From Qipengyuania vulgaris (GTDB taxonomy: Bacteria > Pseudomonadota > Alphaproteobacteria > Sphingomonadales > Sphingomonadaceae), in the NCBI RefSeq assembly GCF_009827325.1, contig NZ_WTYC01000001.1:372001-436000 (forward strand): 64,000 bases of DNA, read 5' to 3'. This document shows, piece after piece, positions 56,636 to 64,000 of the stretch (its first letter is position 1; each line of letters starts with the position of its first letter). A model generated the notes under the pieces. That model did not search any database, had not been told where the DNA came from, and was given only the letters and a program-made list of their open reading frames with translations. A program made the translations under genes and the position numbers.

Positions 56636-57073
56636 ATGCCCAGGATAGGCAACTTCATCGCGCTCGACGGCGCAGACAAGCTCGCCTCCCTCGAGGCGAT
56701 CGGCCTGTTGCTTTACGCCAAGTTCCTCATCGCCCGTGTTCCTCCCGGTCGCTGGCGTTCCCGCTTCACCGCCGCACCCGCGGCAGAAGGCATATCGCAT
56801 GATATCGCCACCATCCGCAGGGTGAGGCTCGCAATCCTCAGGGCCTTGTCGCTTATTGCGGGTGCACCCAATTGCCTACCGCAGGCGATCGCTGCCAGAT
56901 GGATGCTCAAACGTCGCGGAATTCCAGCTAGCCTATTCATCGGCACCCAAAGCGACGGCCAAAGGAAACCGCGCATCCATGCCTGGTTGAAGGTCGGCGA
57001 TGAATGGGTAACGGGACTGTGCGACGAGGAGCAGTACACGCTCATCGCGCCGGGTGAGGCCGAGCCGGTCTGA
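56636..57073 (+). CDS. Orphan lasso-peptide B2-type transglutaminase-like protein
   Basis: A 145-residue protein matching the leader-peptidase domain of lasso-peptide clusters (McjB C-terminal, transglutaminase-core type). Helices at 15-35 and 60-75 precede Cys80 in NCLPQAIAARWMLKRRGIP; His115 is in RIHAWLKVGDEWVTG, with Asp122 or Asp130 as a possible third residue. Neither a lasso cyclase (asparagine-synthetase-like) nor an RRE (B1) protein nor a precursor-like frame is adjacent. In this genome context it may be a free-standing protease of other function. Confidence 0.82.
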   Translation: MPRIGNFIALDGADKLASLEAIGLLLYAKFLIARVPPGRWRSRFTAAPAAEGISHDIATIRRVRLAILRALSLIAGAPNCLPQAIAARWMLKRRGIPASLFIGTQSDGQRKPRIHAWLKVGDEWVTGLCDEEQYTLIAPGEAEPV

Positions 57074-57133
57074 CAACCCCTTGCGCGCCGATGCGCTAAC
57101 TGCCATCGGCAGGTGAAATTCAAAGGAGACCCC

Positions 57134-58318
57134 ATGGCCGGAATGGTGCCGTTCGACTGGCAGGACCCGTTCAATCTCGACGACCAGCTGACCGAGGAAG
57201 AGCGGATGATCCGCGACGCTGCCCATGGTTTTGCGCAGGCGCAACTACAGCCGCGCGTGATAGAGGGTTTTTCCAAGGAACTCGACGCCCCCGAACTCTT
57301 CCCGATGATGGGAGAGGCGGGCCTGCTCGGCGCGACCATAGCGGAAGAATATGGCGGCGCGGGCGCTGGCTATGTCGCCTACGGCCTGATCGCGCGCGAG
57401 ATCGAGCGGGTGGACAGCGGCTATCGCTCGATGGCCAGCGTCCAGTCCAGCCTCGTTATGTATCCGATCCATGCCTATGGTTCAGAAGATCAACGCAGGA
57501 AATATCTCCCCGGCCTAGCCAGCGGCCAGCTGATCGGCTGCTTCGGACTGACCGAACCCGATGCGGGCAGCGACCCGGCGGGCATGAAGACGACCGCCAA
57601 GAAGGTCGACGGGGGCTATGTCATCAACGGCTCCAAGACATGGATTTCCAATTCGCCCTTCGCCGATGTCTTCGTCGTCTGGGCGAAGAGCGAGGAGCAT
57701 GGCGGCGGCATTCGCGGCTTCGTGCTGGAAAAGGGCATGAAGGGCCTCTCCGCCCCCAAGATCGAAGGCAAGATTTCACTCCGCGCCTCCACCACCGGCA
57801 TGATCGTAATGGACGAGGTCGAGGTTGGCGAAGACGCGCTGCTACCCGAGGTACAGGGTCTCAAGGGCCCCTTCGGCTGTCTCAACCGCGCGCGTTACGG
57901 CATCAGCTGGGGCGCGATGGGCGCGGCCGAATTCTGCATGCACGCCGCGCGCCAATATGGGCTTGATCGCCAGCAATTCGGCGTACCGCTCGCCAGCAAG
58001 CAGCTCTACCAACTCAAGCTCGCCGACATGATGACCGAAATTTCGCTCGGCCTGCAGGCCTCCCTGCGCGTCGGCCGACTGATGGACGAAGGCAAGTTCG
58101 CGCCCGACATGATCTCCATCGTCAAGCGCAACAATGTCGGCAAGGCGCTGGATATCGCGCGCAAGTCCCGCGACATGCACGGCGGTAACGGCATTTCGGA
58201 AGAATACCAGGTCATCCGCCACATGGTGAACCTGGAGACGGTGAACACCTACGAAGGCACGCATGATGTCCACGCGCTGATCCTGGGGCGCGCCATCACG
58301 GGGATTGCAGCATTTTGA
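57134..58318 (+). CDS. gcdH: Glutaryl-CoA dehydrogenase
   Basis: An acyl-CoA dehydrogenase that converts glutaryl-CoA to crotonyl-CoA in lysine and tryptophan breakdown. The 394-residue protein has [74 protein letters not shown] and [17 protein letters not shown] with the catalytic Glu; the G-C-L-N-x-A-R-Y and [11 protein letters not shown] end are characteristic of GcdH. ATG at 57134 with AAAGGAG. The stop overlaps maiA. Confidence 0.93.
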   Translation: MAGMVPFDWQDPFNLDDQLTEEERMIRDAAHGFAQAQLQPRVIEGFSKELDAPELFPMMGEAGLLGATIAEEYGGAGAGYVAYGLIAREIERVDSGYRSMASVQSSLVMYPIHAYGSEDQRRKYLPGLASGQLIGCFGLTEPDAGSDPAGMKTTAKKVDGGYVINGSKTWISNSPFADVFVVWAKSEEHGGGIRGFVLEKGMKGLSAPKIEGKISLRASTTGMIVMDEVEVGEDALLPEVQGLKGPFGCLNRARYGISWGAMGAAEFCMHAARQYGLDRQQFGVPLASKQLYQLKLADMMTEISLGLQASLRVGRLMDEGKFAPDMISIVKRNNVGKALDIARKSRDMHGGNGISEEYQVIRHMVNLETVNTYEGTHDVHALILGRAITGIAAF

Positions 58319-58959
58319 TGAAGCTTCACGGATATTATCGCAGCTCCACTTCCTATCGCCTGCGCATCGCGCTGGAACTGAAGGGGATCGGTTACGAATA
58401 TGTCCCCGTGAACCTGCTCACCTCCGAACAGAAGGGCGAGGCCTTTACCAGCCGCAACCCGTTCGGCTCGGTCCCGCTGCTCGAAGCAGACGGCAAGGAC
58501 CGCGTCCAGTCGATGGCGCAGATCGAATGGCTGGACGAAGCCTATCCGGACAAGCCCCTGCTGCCGCAAGTCATCGACGATCGCTATGTCGCGCGCGAAC
58601 TGGCCTATGCCATCGCCACCGAATTGCACGCCCCGCTCAACCTGCCGGTGCTCAAATACCTCAAGGATCCGCTGGGCCATTCGCAGGACGAGATCGACAA
58701 CTGGTATCGCCACTGGCTGGCGCGCACGCTCGATCCGGTCGAGGCGCGCCTCGCGCAGCTCGGCACGGGAGATTTCCTGTTCAGCCGACCCGGATTTTTC
58801 GAGGTCGTGCTGCTGCCGCAGGTCTACAACGCCCGCCGCTTCGCCTTCGATTTTGCCGACAAGCCGCATATCGAACGGATCGAAAAGGCCTGCCTTGCAT
58901 TGCCAGAGTTCCAGCGCGCCCATCCGGACGCGCAGCCAGACAATCCCGAAAACCAGTAA
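58318..58959 (+). CDS. maiA: Maleylacetoacetate isomerase (zeta-class GST)
   Basis: A 213-residue glutathione-dependent isomerase that turns maleylacetoacetate (or maleylpyruvate) into the fumaryl form. STSYRLRIALELKGI (about 9-23) contains the Ser-Ser glutathione site, NPFGSVPLLEADG the cis-Pro region, and the C-terminus has the usual LVLPQVYNARRF block. Starts within the gcdH stop (TGATG) and precedes the FAH gene. Confidence 0.94.
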   Translation: MKLHGYYRSSTSYRLRIALELKGIGYEYVPVNLLTSEQKGEAFTSRNPFGSVPLLEADGKDRVQSMAQIEWLDEAYPDKPLLPQVIDDRYVARELAYAIATELHAPLNLPVLKYLKDPLGHSQDEIDNWYRHWLARTLDPVEARLAQLGTGDFLFSRPGFFEVVLLPQVYNARRFAFDFADKPHIERIEKACLALPEFQRAHPDAQPDNPENQ

Positions 58960-58971
58960 GAGAGGACACCC

Positions 58972-59982
58972 ATGAAACTCGCCACGCTCAAGGACGGAAC
59001 CCGCGACGGCAAGCTGGTCGTCGTCTCCAGGGACCTCACCCGCTACTGCGCCGCCGACAATATCGCGCCCACGCTGCAGCATGCGCTGGACAATTGGGAC
59101 GAGCTCGCCCCGAAGCTCGACGCGCTCTACCGCGATGTCGAACACCAGGCCTGCCCGACCGAGCGGTTTCACGAGCGCGAGGCACATTCGCCGCTGCCCC
59201 GTGCCTATCAGTGGGCGGACGGTTCGGCCTACATCAATCACGTCGAACTGGTGCGCAAGGCGCGCGGTGCCGAGGTGCCGGAGAGCTTCTATCACGACCC
59301 GCTGATGTACCAGGGCGGCAGCGACAAGTTCCTCGCCCCGCGTGACGATATCCCACTGAAGGACACCAAGTGGGGCTGCGACATGGAAGGCGAAATCGCG
59401 GTCATCACCGACGATGTGCCGATGGGCGTCTCATCCGAACAGGCGGCGGACCACATCAAGCTGGTCATGCTGGTGAACGACGTGTCCTTGCGCGGTCTGA
59501 TCCCTGGTGAACTCGGCAAGGGCTTCGGCTTCTTCCAATCCAAGCCCGCCAGCGCCTTCAGCCCCGTCGCGGTTACGCCAGACGAACTGGGCGATGCATG
59601 GAAGGGTAGCGTCATTCACCTGCCGCTGATGGTCGATTACAATGGCGAACCATTCGGCCGCGCCAATGCAGGCGTCGATGCGACCTTCAGCCTGGCCGAT
59701 CTCGTCGCCCATGCTGCCAAGACGCGCGATCTGGGCCCCGGCACGATCATCGGTTCGGGCACCGTCTCCAACCAGGGACCGGGCGGCGATCCGGGCAAGC
59801 CGGTGGCCGAAGGCGGGCTCGGCTACAGCTGCATCGCCGAAATCCGCATGATCGAAACCATCGCCAGCGGCGAAGCCAGGACGCGCTTCATGCAGCCGGG
59901 CGATACCGTGCGGGTGGAGATGAAGGATGCAGAGGGCCACTCGATTTTCGGCGCGATAGAGCAGAAGGTTGTGGAGGCCTGA
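58972..59982 (+). CDS. Fumarylacetoacetate hydrolase family protein
   Basis: A 336-residue FAH-family enzyme with metal-site motifs DMEGEIAVITDDVP, NDVSLRGLIPGEL (reactive loop) and GLGPGTIIGSGTVSNQGPG, and the C-terminal IRMIETIASG. With maiA next to it, it probably cleaves fumarylacetoacetate or fumarylpyruvate at the end of tyrosine or gentisate breakdown. This is a shorter FAH branch than the classical about 420-residue FahA. Twelve bases after maiA. Confidence 0.9.
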   Translation: MKLATLKDGTRDGKLVVVSRDLTRYCAADNIAPTLQHALDNWDELAPKLDALYRDVEHQACPTERFHEREAHSPLPRAYQWADGSAYINHVELVRKARGAEVPESFYHDPLMYQGGSDKFLAPRDDIPLKDTKWGCDMEGEIAVITDDVPMGVSSEQAADHIKLVMLVNDVSLRGLIPGELGKGFGFFQSKPASAFSPVAVTPDELGDAWKGSVIHLPLMVDYNGEPFGRANAGVDATFSLADLVAHAAKTRDLGPGTIIGSGTVSNQGPGGDPGKPVAEGGLGYSCIAEIRMIETIASGEARTRFMQPGDTVRVEMKDAEGHSIFGAIEQKVVEA

Positions 59983-60650
59983 CCGCCACGCGGACGCGCA
60001 GCCAGCAGGCACACAAAAACATCCGGCGGCGAGCCCGGACCTAACGCCGTGGGAAGCACCTGCGCTCAAGGAGCCCGAAGGGCGGTAGTGCACAAAAATT
60101 GCGCGAGGAGCAGCCATGAGGATGCCCGCACACAAACACCGAACCTGAACCCAGCTTAGACTCATGTGCGACTTGGGCAGCGGGTGCGACGGGGAGGGTT
60201 CGCCTTAACAAGCATGAGCCCCTGCCGCTATCCCGCGCGGGCGAAGAAGGTCCCGCGACCTGTATCGTGCTGCCAGCCGCATCCGGGCGAAGGAGAGAAG
60301 GTGTCCTGGGCCTGGAAGAGGTCATTCGCTCCCGACCTGGACGCCCGCGCCTTTCGCACCGGCCGCGCCGCCCATGCAGGCACCGCCGTCGCGGGCCCTC
60401 CGGGCAAGGAAGGGAGGTACCAGCTTCGCGCCCTCCCGATCCGCCGCCACACCTAACCAAATAGGTGACAAAGTCAAGAATCTAGCGGAGAAATAGGTTT
60501 TGCGGAGGGCGGTGCCTACAGAAGCGTGCGGCAGTCATTTGCTGTCCGCTATTGGGGGAATGGTTGGTGCGGGTCTACGTCCGATTTGGAGTGGGTTTTT
60601 GACAGTCTGCTTTTAGAATAAAGCTTAGGAAAGACGCCATAGCTAAACTG
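59983..60650. other. Unassigned gap of about 670 bases
   Basis: No convincing gene. The first part (to about 60460) is GC-rich with short open frames on both strands but no ribosome site and no recognised domain. Two related stretches occur: CAGCCAGCAGGCACACAAAAAC near 59999 and CAGCCATGAGGATGCCCGCACACAAACAC near 60111 (seen in part). A GGGAGG (60412-60417) / CCCTCCC (60431-60437) pair could form a hairpin. From about 60460 the GC content falls (42-55 % per line by hand count, versus 65 % in the FAH gene). Confidence 0.4.
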
Positions 60651-61415
60651 TCAGAATGGCGCAGGCCATGCATAAGTAATCTTTGCCGCGGATATCGTAT
60701 CCGGCTCAGATAGATAGGCGTGAATAAGCGGACCGTCGGACTGGGAGAAAGTGATGCGCGTTGCAGAAACACCGTGCGGCCAATCAATAGCTCTGACGGA
60801 GAGCATTCCGGCCCAATCAATCTTTGCGAGCGCTTCGTCAGCATCGCAGGGCTTCTCTTCCGCTCCTTTTGACCAATCCCCGCACGCTATATTCACGGAG
60901 CGCTGGCGCCCTTCATCGAAGGCATCGGTCAATTCAAGAAATTGCCGTAAGCGTCGCTCGTGTTCTGGTGAAGGACTAAGACTGGCATAACGTTCGATGG
61001 GTAGTGACGCGCACGCAGCGTCTGTTGCAACTTCGTCCAAGACTGCAGTTTGCGGCAGACCGTATACTCTGAATAGACGCATGGGATCATCAGCACTGCG
61101 TCCACTGAGCGGTTTGCCCGTTTCACCATCAGGCACGTCGAATGTCGTAACTATCCTTCGCGCCTTACACAGGCGGCCATTGCCCGCGCTGCCCCGTTCT
61201 TGAAAGGAAATATGGCTAAGAGATGGATCGCCGATTTCTCCGTGGGGTCCAGGGCCGGTGTCTGGCAGTTCGACCCCGATGATATCGTCATGAGGAAACT
61301 CTGCCAAAAGCAAATCCTCTAGCTGATCGGACGACATCGCCTCGGCTTCATTTCGGGAAAGCATGACGTCAGAGCTTTGAGGCGGGGCCAATGCCACCAC
61401 AAGAAGACTGAGCAT
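60651..61415 (-). CDS. Unrecognised secreted protein in a lower-GC segment
   Basis: A 254-residue frame with a short hydrophobic N-terminus (MLSLLVVALAPPQSS, a weak signal peptide) and no family I recognise. Eight or so acidic clusters and four Cys (about 84, 135, 178, 190) are seen; the latter could form two disulfides outside the cytoplasm. Base composition (50-57 %) is lower than its neighbours, a sign of possible transfer. The 287 bases upstream of it (61416-61702) hold no gene I can support. Confidence 0.6.
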   Translation of the reverse strand: MLSLLVVALAPPQSSDVMLSRNEAEAMSSDQLEDLLLAEFPHDDIIGVELPDTGPGPHGEIGDPSLSHISFQERGSAGNGRLCKARRIVTTFDVPDGETGKPLSGRSADDPMRLFRVYGLPQTAVLDEVATDAACASLPIERYASLSPSPEHERRLRQFLELTDAFDEGRQRSVNIACGDWSKGAEEKPCDADEALAKIDWAGMLSVRAIDWPHGVSATRITFSQSDGPLIHAYLSEPDTISAAKITYAWPAPF

Positions 61416-61702
61416 GGAATATCTCCTATTCTCAAAAGCTCACACTTCTTCAGACTACTGATTATGCCGACATTCGCAAGATTGGGGATCCGAAAGACTG
61501 GTTTCGAGCATATATGGCGGTACCTATGATGGCCACAATCGGGTCGCAAGCGGACTCGCGTGTTAAAGGGGAGAGTTCCGGCACTGGGCCTGCCTCCCCA
61601 GGGCCTGGTCTCGACAACGACAAACCCGGACGAAAATCGACAGGGCGTTAACGTGACGCAGAGGTCGAGCGCCTAAATGGGGCATTCCAAGGAGGCAATG
61701 CC

Positions 61703-61876
61703 ATGAAATTCATATCGCTCAAGTCACGAGGTGGCGATTATATGGTCATCGCCGAAAACGTTGCATGGCTGCGCGCGCACGAACATGGCCAGACGAAAGT
61801 CGGGATGGTGGGAAGCGATGCGATCCTCGTGGCCGGCAGCATCGAAGAGACGGCTGCGGCCATCCTGGCAGGATAG
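61703..61876 (+). CDS. 57-residue FlbD-like small protein
   Basis: A short gene with a strong ribosome site (AAGGAGG, seven bases before the ATG) and a TAG at 61874-61876. The product begins MKFISLKSRGGDYMVIAENV, continues AWLRAHEHGQTKVGMVGSDA and ends IEETAAAILAG. The strand pattern (F-I-x-L ... G-x-x-x-V-I-A-x-N-V ... T-x-V ... I-L-V-x-x-S-I-E-E) resembles the small FlbD fold. No flagellar genes are nearby, so a motility role is not implied. Confidence 0.7.
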   Translation: MKFISLKSRGGDYMVIAENVAWLRAHEHGQTKVGMVGSDAILVAGSIEETAAAILAG

Positions 61877-62018
61877 CTCCGGTTTCAGCGGCGCCGGGAG
61901 GCCGTGCCTTCCAGCGACAGCATCGCGGCGGCCCTGCCGAGCGTTGAGGTGCAGGCATCAGAAACGGCCGCCGAATCTCCATGCGGCGGCCGCTCGTGTG
62001 CAAGTGCTGCTGCGGAAG

Positions 62019-63182
62019 TTACATCGACCGCGCGATCACCATCTTCATGATCTCGTTCGATCCGCCGAATATCCGGCTAATGCGGCTGTCGCGGTACATG
62101 CGGGCGATGGGATAATCGTTGATATACCCTGCCCCGCCATGGAGCTGGAGGCACTTGTCGACGACCTCGCCCTGCAGTTCGGTGACCCAGTATTTCGCCA
62201 TGCAGGCGGTCGGCACGTCGAGCTTGCCTTCCAGATGCTTGGCGATGCAGTCGTTGACGAAAATGCGTGCCGCCGTGCCGCGCGCTTTGAGGTCGGCCAG
62301 CGTAAACTGCGTGTTCTGGAAATCCCAGATGGTCTTGCCGAACGCCTTGCGTTCCTTGACGTATTTCACCGTTTCTTCCAGCGCACGTTCGATCACGGTC
62401 ATGCCGCCCATGGCGATGATCAGCCGTTCCTGCGGCAGTTCGCCCATCAACTGGTAGAAGCCCTTGCCTTCTTCCCCGCCCAGCACATTTTCGGCAGGCA
62501 CGAAGACATCGTCGAAGAACAATTCGGAGGTGTCCTGCGCATCGAGGCCGATCTTGTCGAGCTTCTTGCCACGCTGGAAGCCTTCCGCCCCCTCAGTCTC
62601 CAGCAGCATGAGCGAAATGCCCTTGGCGCGTTCACTGGGATCGGTCTTGGCGACGACGATGATGAAATCCGCCGTCTGCCCATTGGAGATATAGGTCTTG
62701 GCTCCGTTGATGCGGTAGCCATTGCCATCCTTCAGCGCGGTGGTGGTGATGGATTGGAGATCGCTGCCCACGCCCGGTTCGGTCATGGCAATTGCGCTCA
62801 CCAAATCGCCGCTGACCAGCCGGGGCAGGTATTTCTTCTTCTGCTCTTCTGTCCCGTGGCGCACGAGATAGGGCAGGATCACGGTGTTGTGGAGGCTGGC
62901 GGAGAAGCCTTCCACCGCATGCTTGCCCTGCTGGTCAATGACGACCATTTCGTGCCGGAAATCGCCACCGTGGCCGCCATATTCCTCGGGCACGGAGGAG
63001 CCGAGCAGTCCGGCCTCGCCCGCCTCGCGCCAGAATTCGCGTTCGACCTGGCCATTCTCGCGCCATTTGAGCACCCGCTTTTCCGGCGCGTGCTTCTGGT
63101 AGAACTTGCCCACGGCATCGGCGAAGATCGAAATCTCCTCGTCATCCATGAAGGCGGGCTGGGGTACGTCGATGACGGCCAT
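62019..63182 (-). CDS. Acyl-CoA dehydrogenase (long-chain / isovaleryl type)
   Basis: A 387-residue flavoenzyme. IAMTEPGVGSDLQS and INGAKTYISNGQTADF are the FAD/substrate blocks, and LHGGAGYINDYPIARMYRDS the late helix. The usual C-terminal catalytic Glu is absent (IFGGSNEIM); a Glu at ELPQERLIIAMGG occupies the alternative position used by long-chain and isovaleryl-CoA dehydrogenases. The start at 63182 is set by the family; the stop of the upstream enoyl-CoA hydratase lies one base away. Confidence 0.92.
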   Translation of the reverse strand: MAVIDVPQPAFMDDEEISIFADAVGKFYQKHAPEKRVLKWRENGQVEREFWREAGEAGLLGSSVPEEYGGHGGDFRHEMVVIDQQGKHAVEGFSASLHNTVILPYLVRHGTEEQKKKYLPRLVSGDLVSAIAMTEPGVGSDLQSITTTALKDGNGYRINGAKTYISNGQTADFIIVVAKTDPSERAKGISLMLLETEGAEGFQRGKKLDKIGLDAQDTSELFFDDVFVPAENVLGGEEGKGFYQLMGELPQERLIIAMGGMTVIERALEETVKYVKERKAFGKTIWDFQNTQFTLADLKARGTAARIFVNDCIAKHLEGKLDVPTACMAKYWVTELQGEVVDKCLQLHGGAGYINDYPIARMYRDSRISRIFGGSNEIMKMVIARSM

Positions 63183-63183
63183 C

Positions 63184-63957
63184 TTACTTTCCCTTCCAGT
63201 TCGGCTTGCGTTTCTCGGCAAAGGCAGCCGCACCTTCGCGCGCGTCTTCCGACATGAATACCGGACCGATCAGCTGCGCCTGCTTGTCGTAGCGCTCGTC
63301 CATCGACCAGCCGCGCGATTCCTTCATGATCTGCTTGGAAACGCGCACGGCAAGGGGGCCGTTTGCCGCGATGCTGGCCGCCAGTTCCTTTGCCCCGTCC
63401 AGCGCCGAGCCGTCGGTGACACGGTTGACGAGGCCCAGCTCGTACGCGCGCTGGGCGGTGATGAAATCGCCGGTCAGCGCCAGTTCCATCGCCACCCGCT
63501 CAGGGATCTGGTCGGGCAGCATCATGACCCCGCCCGCCGCGGCAACGAGACCACGCTTGGCTTCGGGAATGCCGAATTTCGCATCCTTGTGCGCAACCAC
63601 CAGATCGCAGGCGATCATCAGCTCGAGCCCGCCGGCCAGCGCATAGCCCTCCACCGCGGCGATCAGGGGCTTGGCCGGGGGGGCCTGCACCACGCCGCCG
63701 AACCCGCGGCCCTCGACGCTGGGCGATTCCCCCCGCAGGAAACCCTTGAGATCCATTCCCGAACAGAATGTCCCGCCCGCGCCGGTGAGAATGCCGACAC
63801 GCAGATCGTCCTCTGCGTCCAGCCGGTCCATCGCCGCGGCGATCCCTTCCGCCGCCGCCTTGTTCATGGCATTCTTGGCTTCGGGCCGGTTGATGGTGAC
63901 GATCAGGACGCCGTCATCGACTTCGGTCAGGACGTCGGCGGACGATTGCTCGGACAT
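63184..63957 (-). CDS. Enoyl-CoA hydratase / crotonase
   Basis: A 257-residue crotonase. INRPEAKNAMN at the start, FCSGMDLKGF (oxyanion loop), AVEGYALAGGLELMIACDLV with the first catalytic Glu, and FGIPEAKRGL with the second, so both Glu of a true hydratase are present. C-terminus EKRKPNWKGK is family-typical. GGAGAGAG precedes the ATG. First gene of an operon with the acyl-CoA dehydrogenase; together they make two consecutive beta-oxidation steps. Confidence 0.93.
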   Translation of the reverse strand: MSEQSSADVLTEVDDGVLIVTINRPEAKNAMNKAAAEGIAAAMDRLDAEDDLRVGILTGAGGTFCSGMDLKGFLRGESPSVEGRGFGGVVQAPPAKPLIAAVEGYALAGGLELMIACDLVVAHKDAKFGIPEAKRGLVAAAGGVMMLPDQIPERVAMELALTGDFITAQRAYELGLVNRVTDGSALDGAKELAASIAANGPLAVRVSKQIMKESRGWSMDERYDKQAQLIGPVFMSEDAREGAAAFAEKRKPNWKGK

Positions 63958-64000
63958 GGCTCTCTCTCCATTGCGATTTGAAACTGTTCTTGCGCCCTTG

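Noticed and set aside
60166..60456. A 96-codon frame in the gap after the FAH gene
   Set aside because: No ribosome site, no recognised domain, and the minus strand is equally open.

Overview
The window is high-GC (about 63 % by eye), densely coded chromosomal DNA from an alphaproteobacterium, most likely a sphingomonad of the Erythrobacteraceae (Erythrobacter / Qipengyuania / Altererythrobacter type). The clues are a permuted two-piece tmRNA with an ANDNEALALAA tag, a LOV-HWE blue-light kinase, large TonB-dependent receptors, the arginine succinyltransferase genes, extensin-like and S10-peptidase proteins, and sphingomonad-style lipoproteins. Genes are tightly packed, with many ATGA and TGATG overlaps. 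This identification rests on recognition, not on a database search.

Left part (1-18.7 kb): the very end of a probable rsmA, a PilZ protein, malate synthase G, an M20 hydrolase-astA-astB arginine-catabolism operon, a LOV histidine kinase with its receiver, ssrA on the minus strand, mscL, a lemA-TPM-TPM-Nudix-SDR run, a minus-strand cluster of two paralogous 39-residue membrane microproteins plus PspC, recF, and the tesA / ybbA-ybbP module.

Middle (18.7-40.4 kb): a TonB-dependent receptor, typA, three overlapping Tad-pilus accessory genes (the vWA/TadG gene is frameshifted), a ZIP-like membrane protein, a receptor-phytase operon, a striking array of seven 20-21-bp-spaced repeats upstream of a putP symporter interrupted by an in-frame amber codon, a VOC protein, an extensin-like lipoprotein, a LuxR-type regulator with a degenerate receiver, and the four-gene Anbu proteasome-like cluster (Anbu, transglutaminase, alpha-E, ATP-grasp).

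Right part (40.4-64 kb): uvrB, an S10 peptidase, dsbD, a UbiH-type hydroxylase, hemC-hemD and a HemX-like gene diverging from tsaD-gpsA-flippase, an OmpA / 41-residue microprotein / HhH membrane cluster, a lone receiver, a Cys-rich copper-binding protein, an orphan lasso-peptide B2-type protease, a gcdH-maiA-FAH catabolic operon, an unexplained lower-GC stretch (about 60.0-61.7 kb) with one unrecognised gene, and an acyl-CoA dehydrogenase / enoyl-CoA hydratase pair.

Most of the window is core metabolism and repair. The least explained items are the 7-copy repeat array (31356-31489), the paired 39-residue microproteins (13092-13371), the M20 gene coupled to astAB, the Anbu cluster with its neighbouring pseudo-receiver regulator, the two disrupted genes (tadG, putP), and the lower-GC segment.
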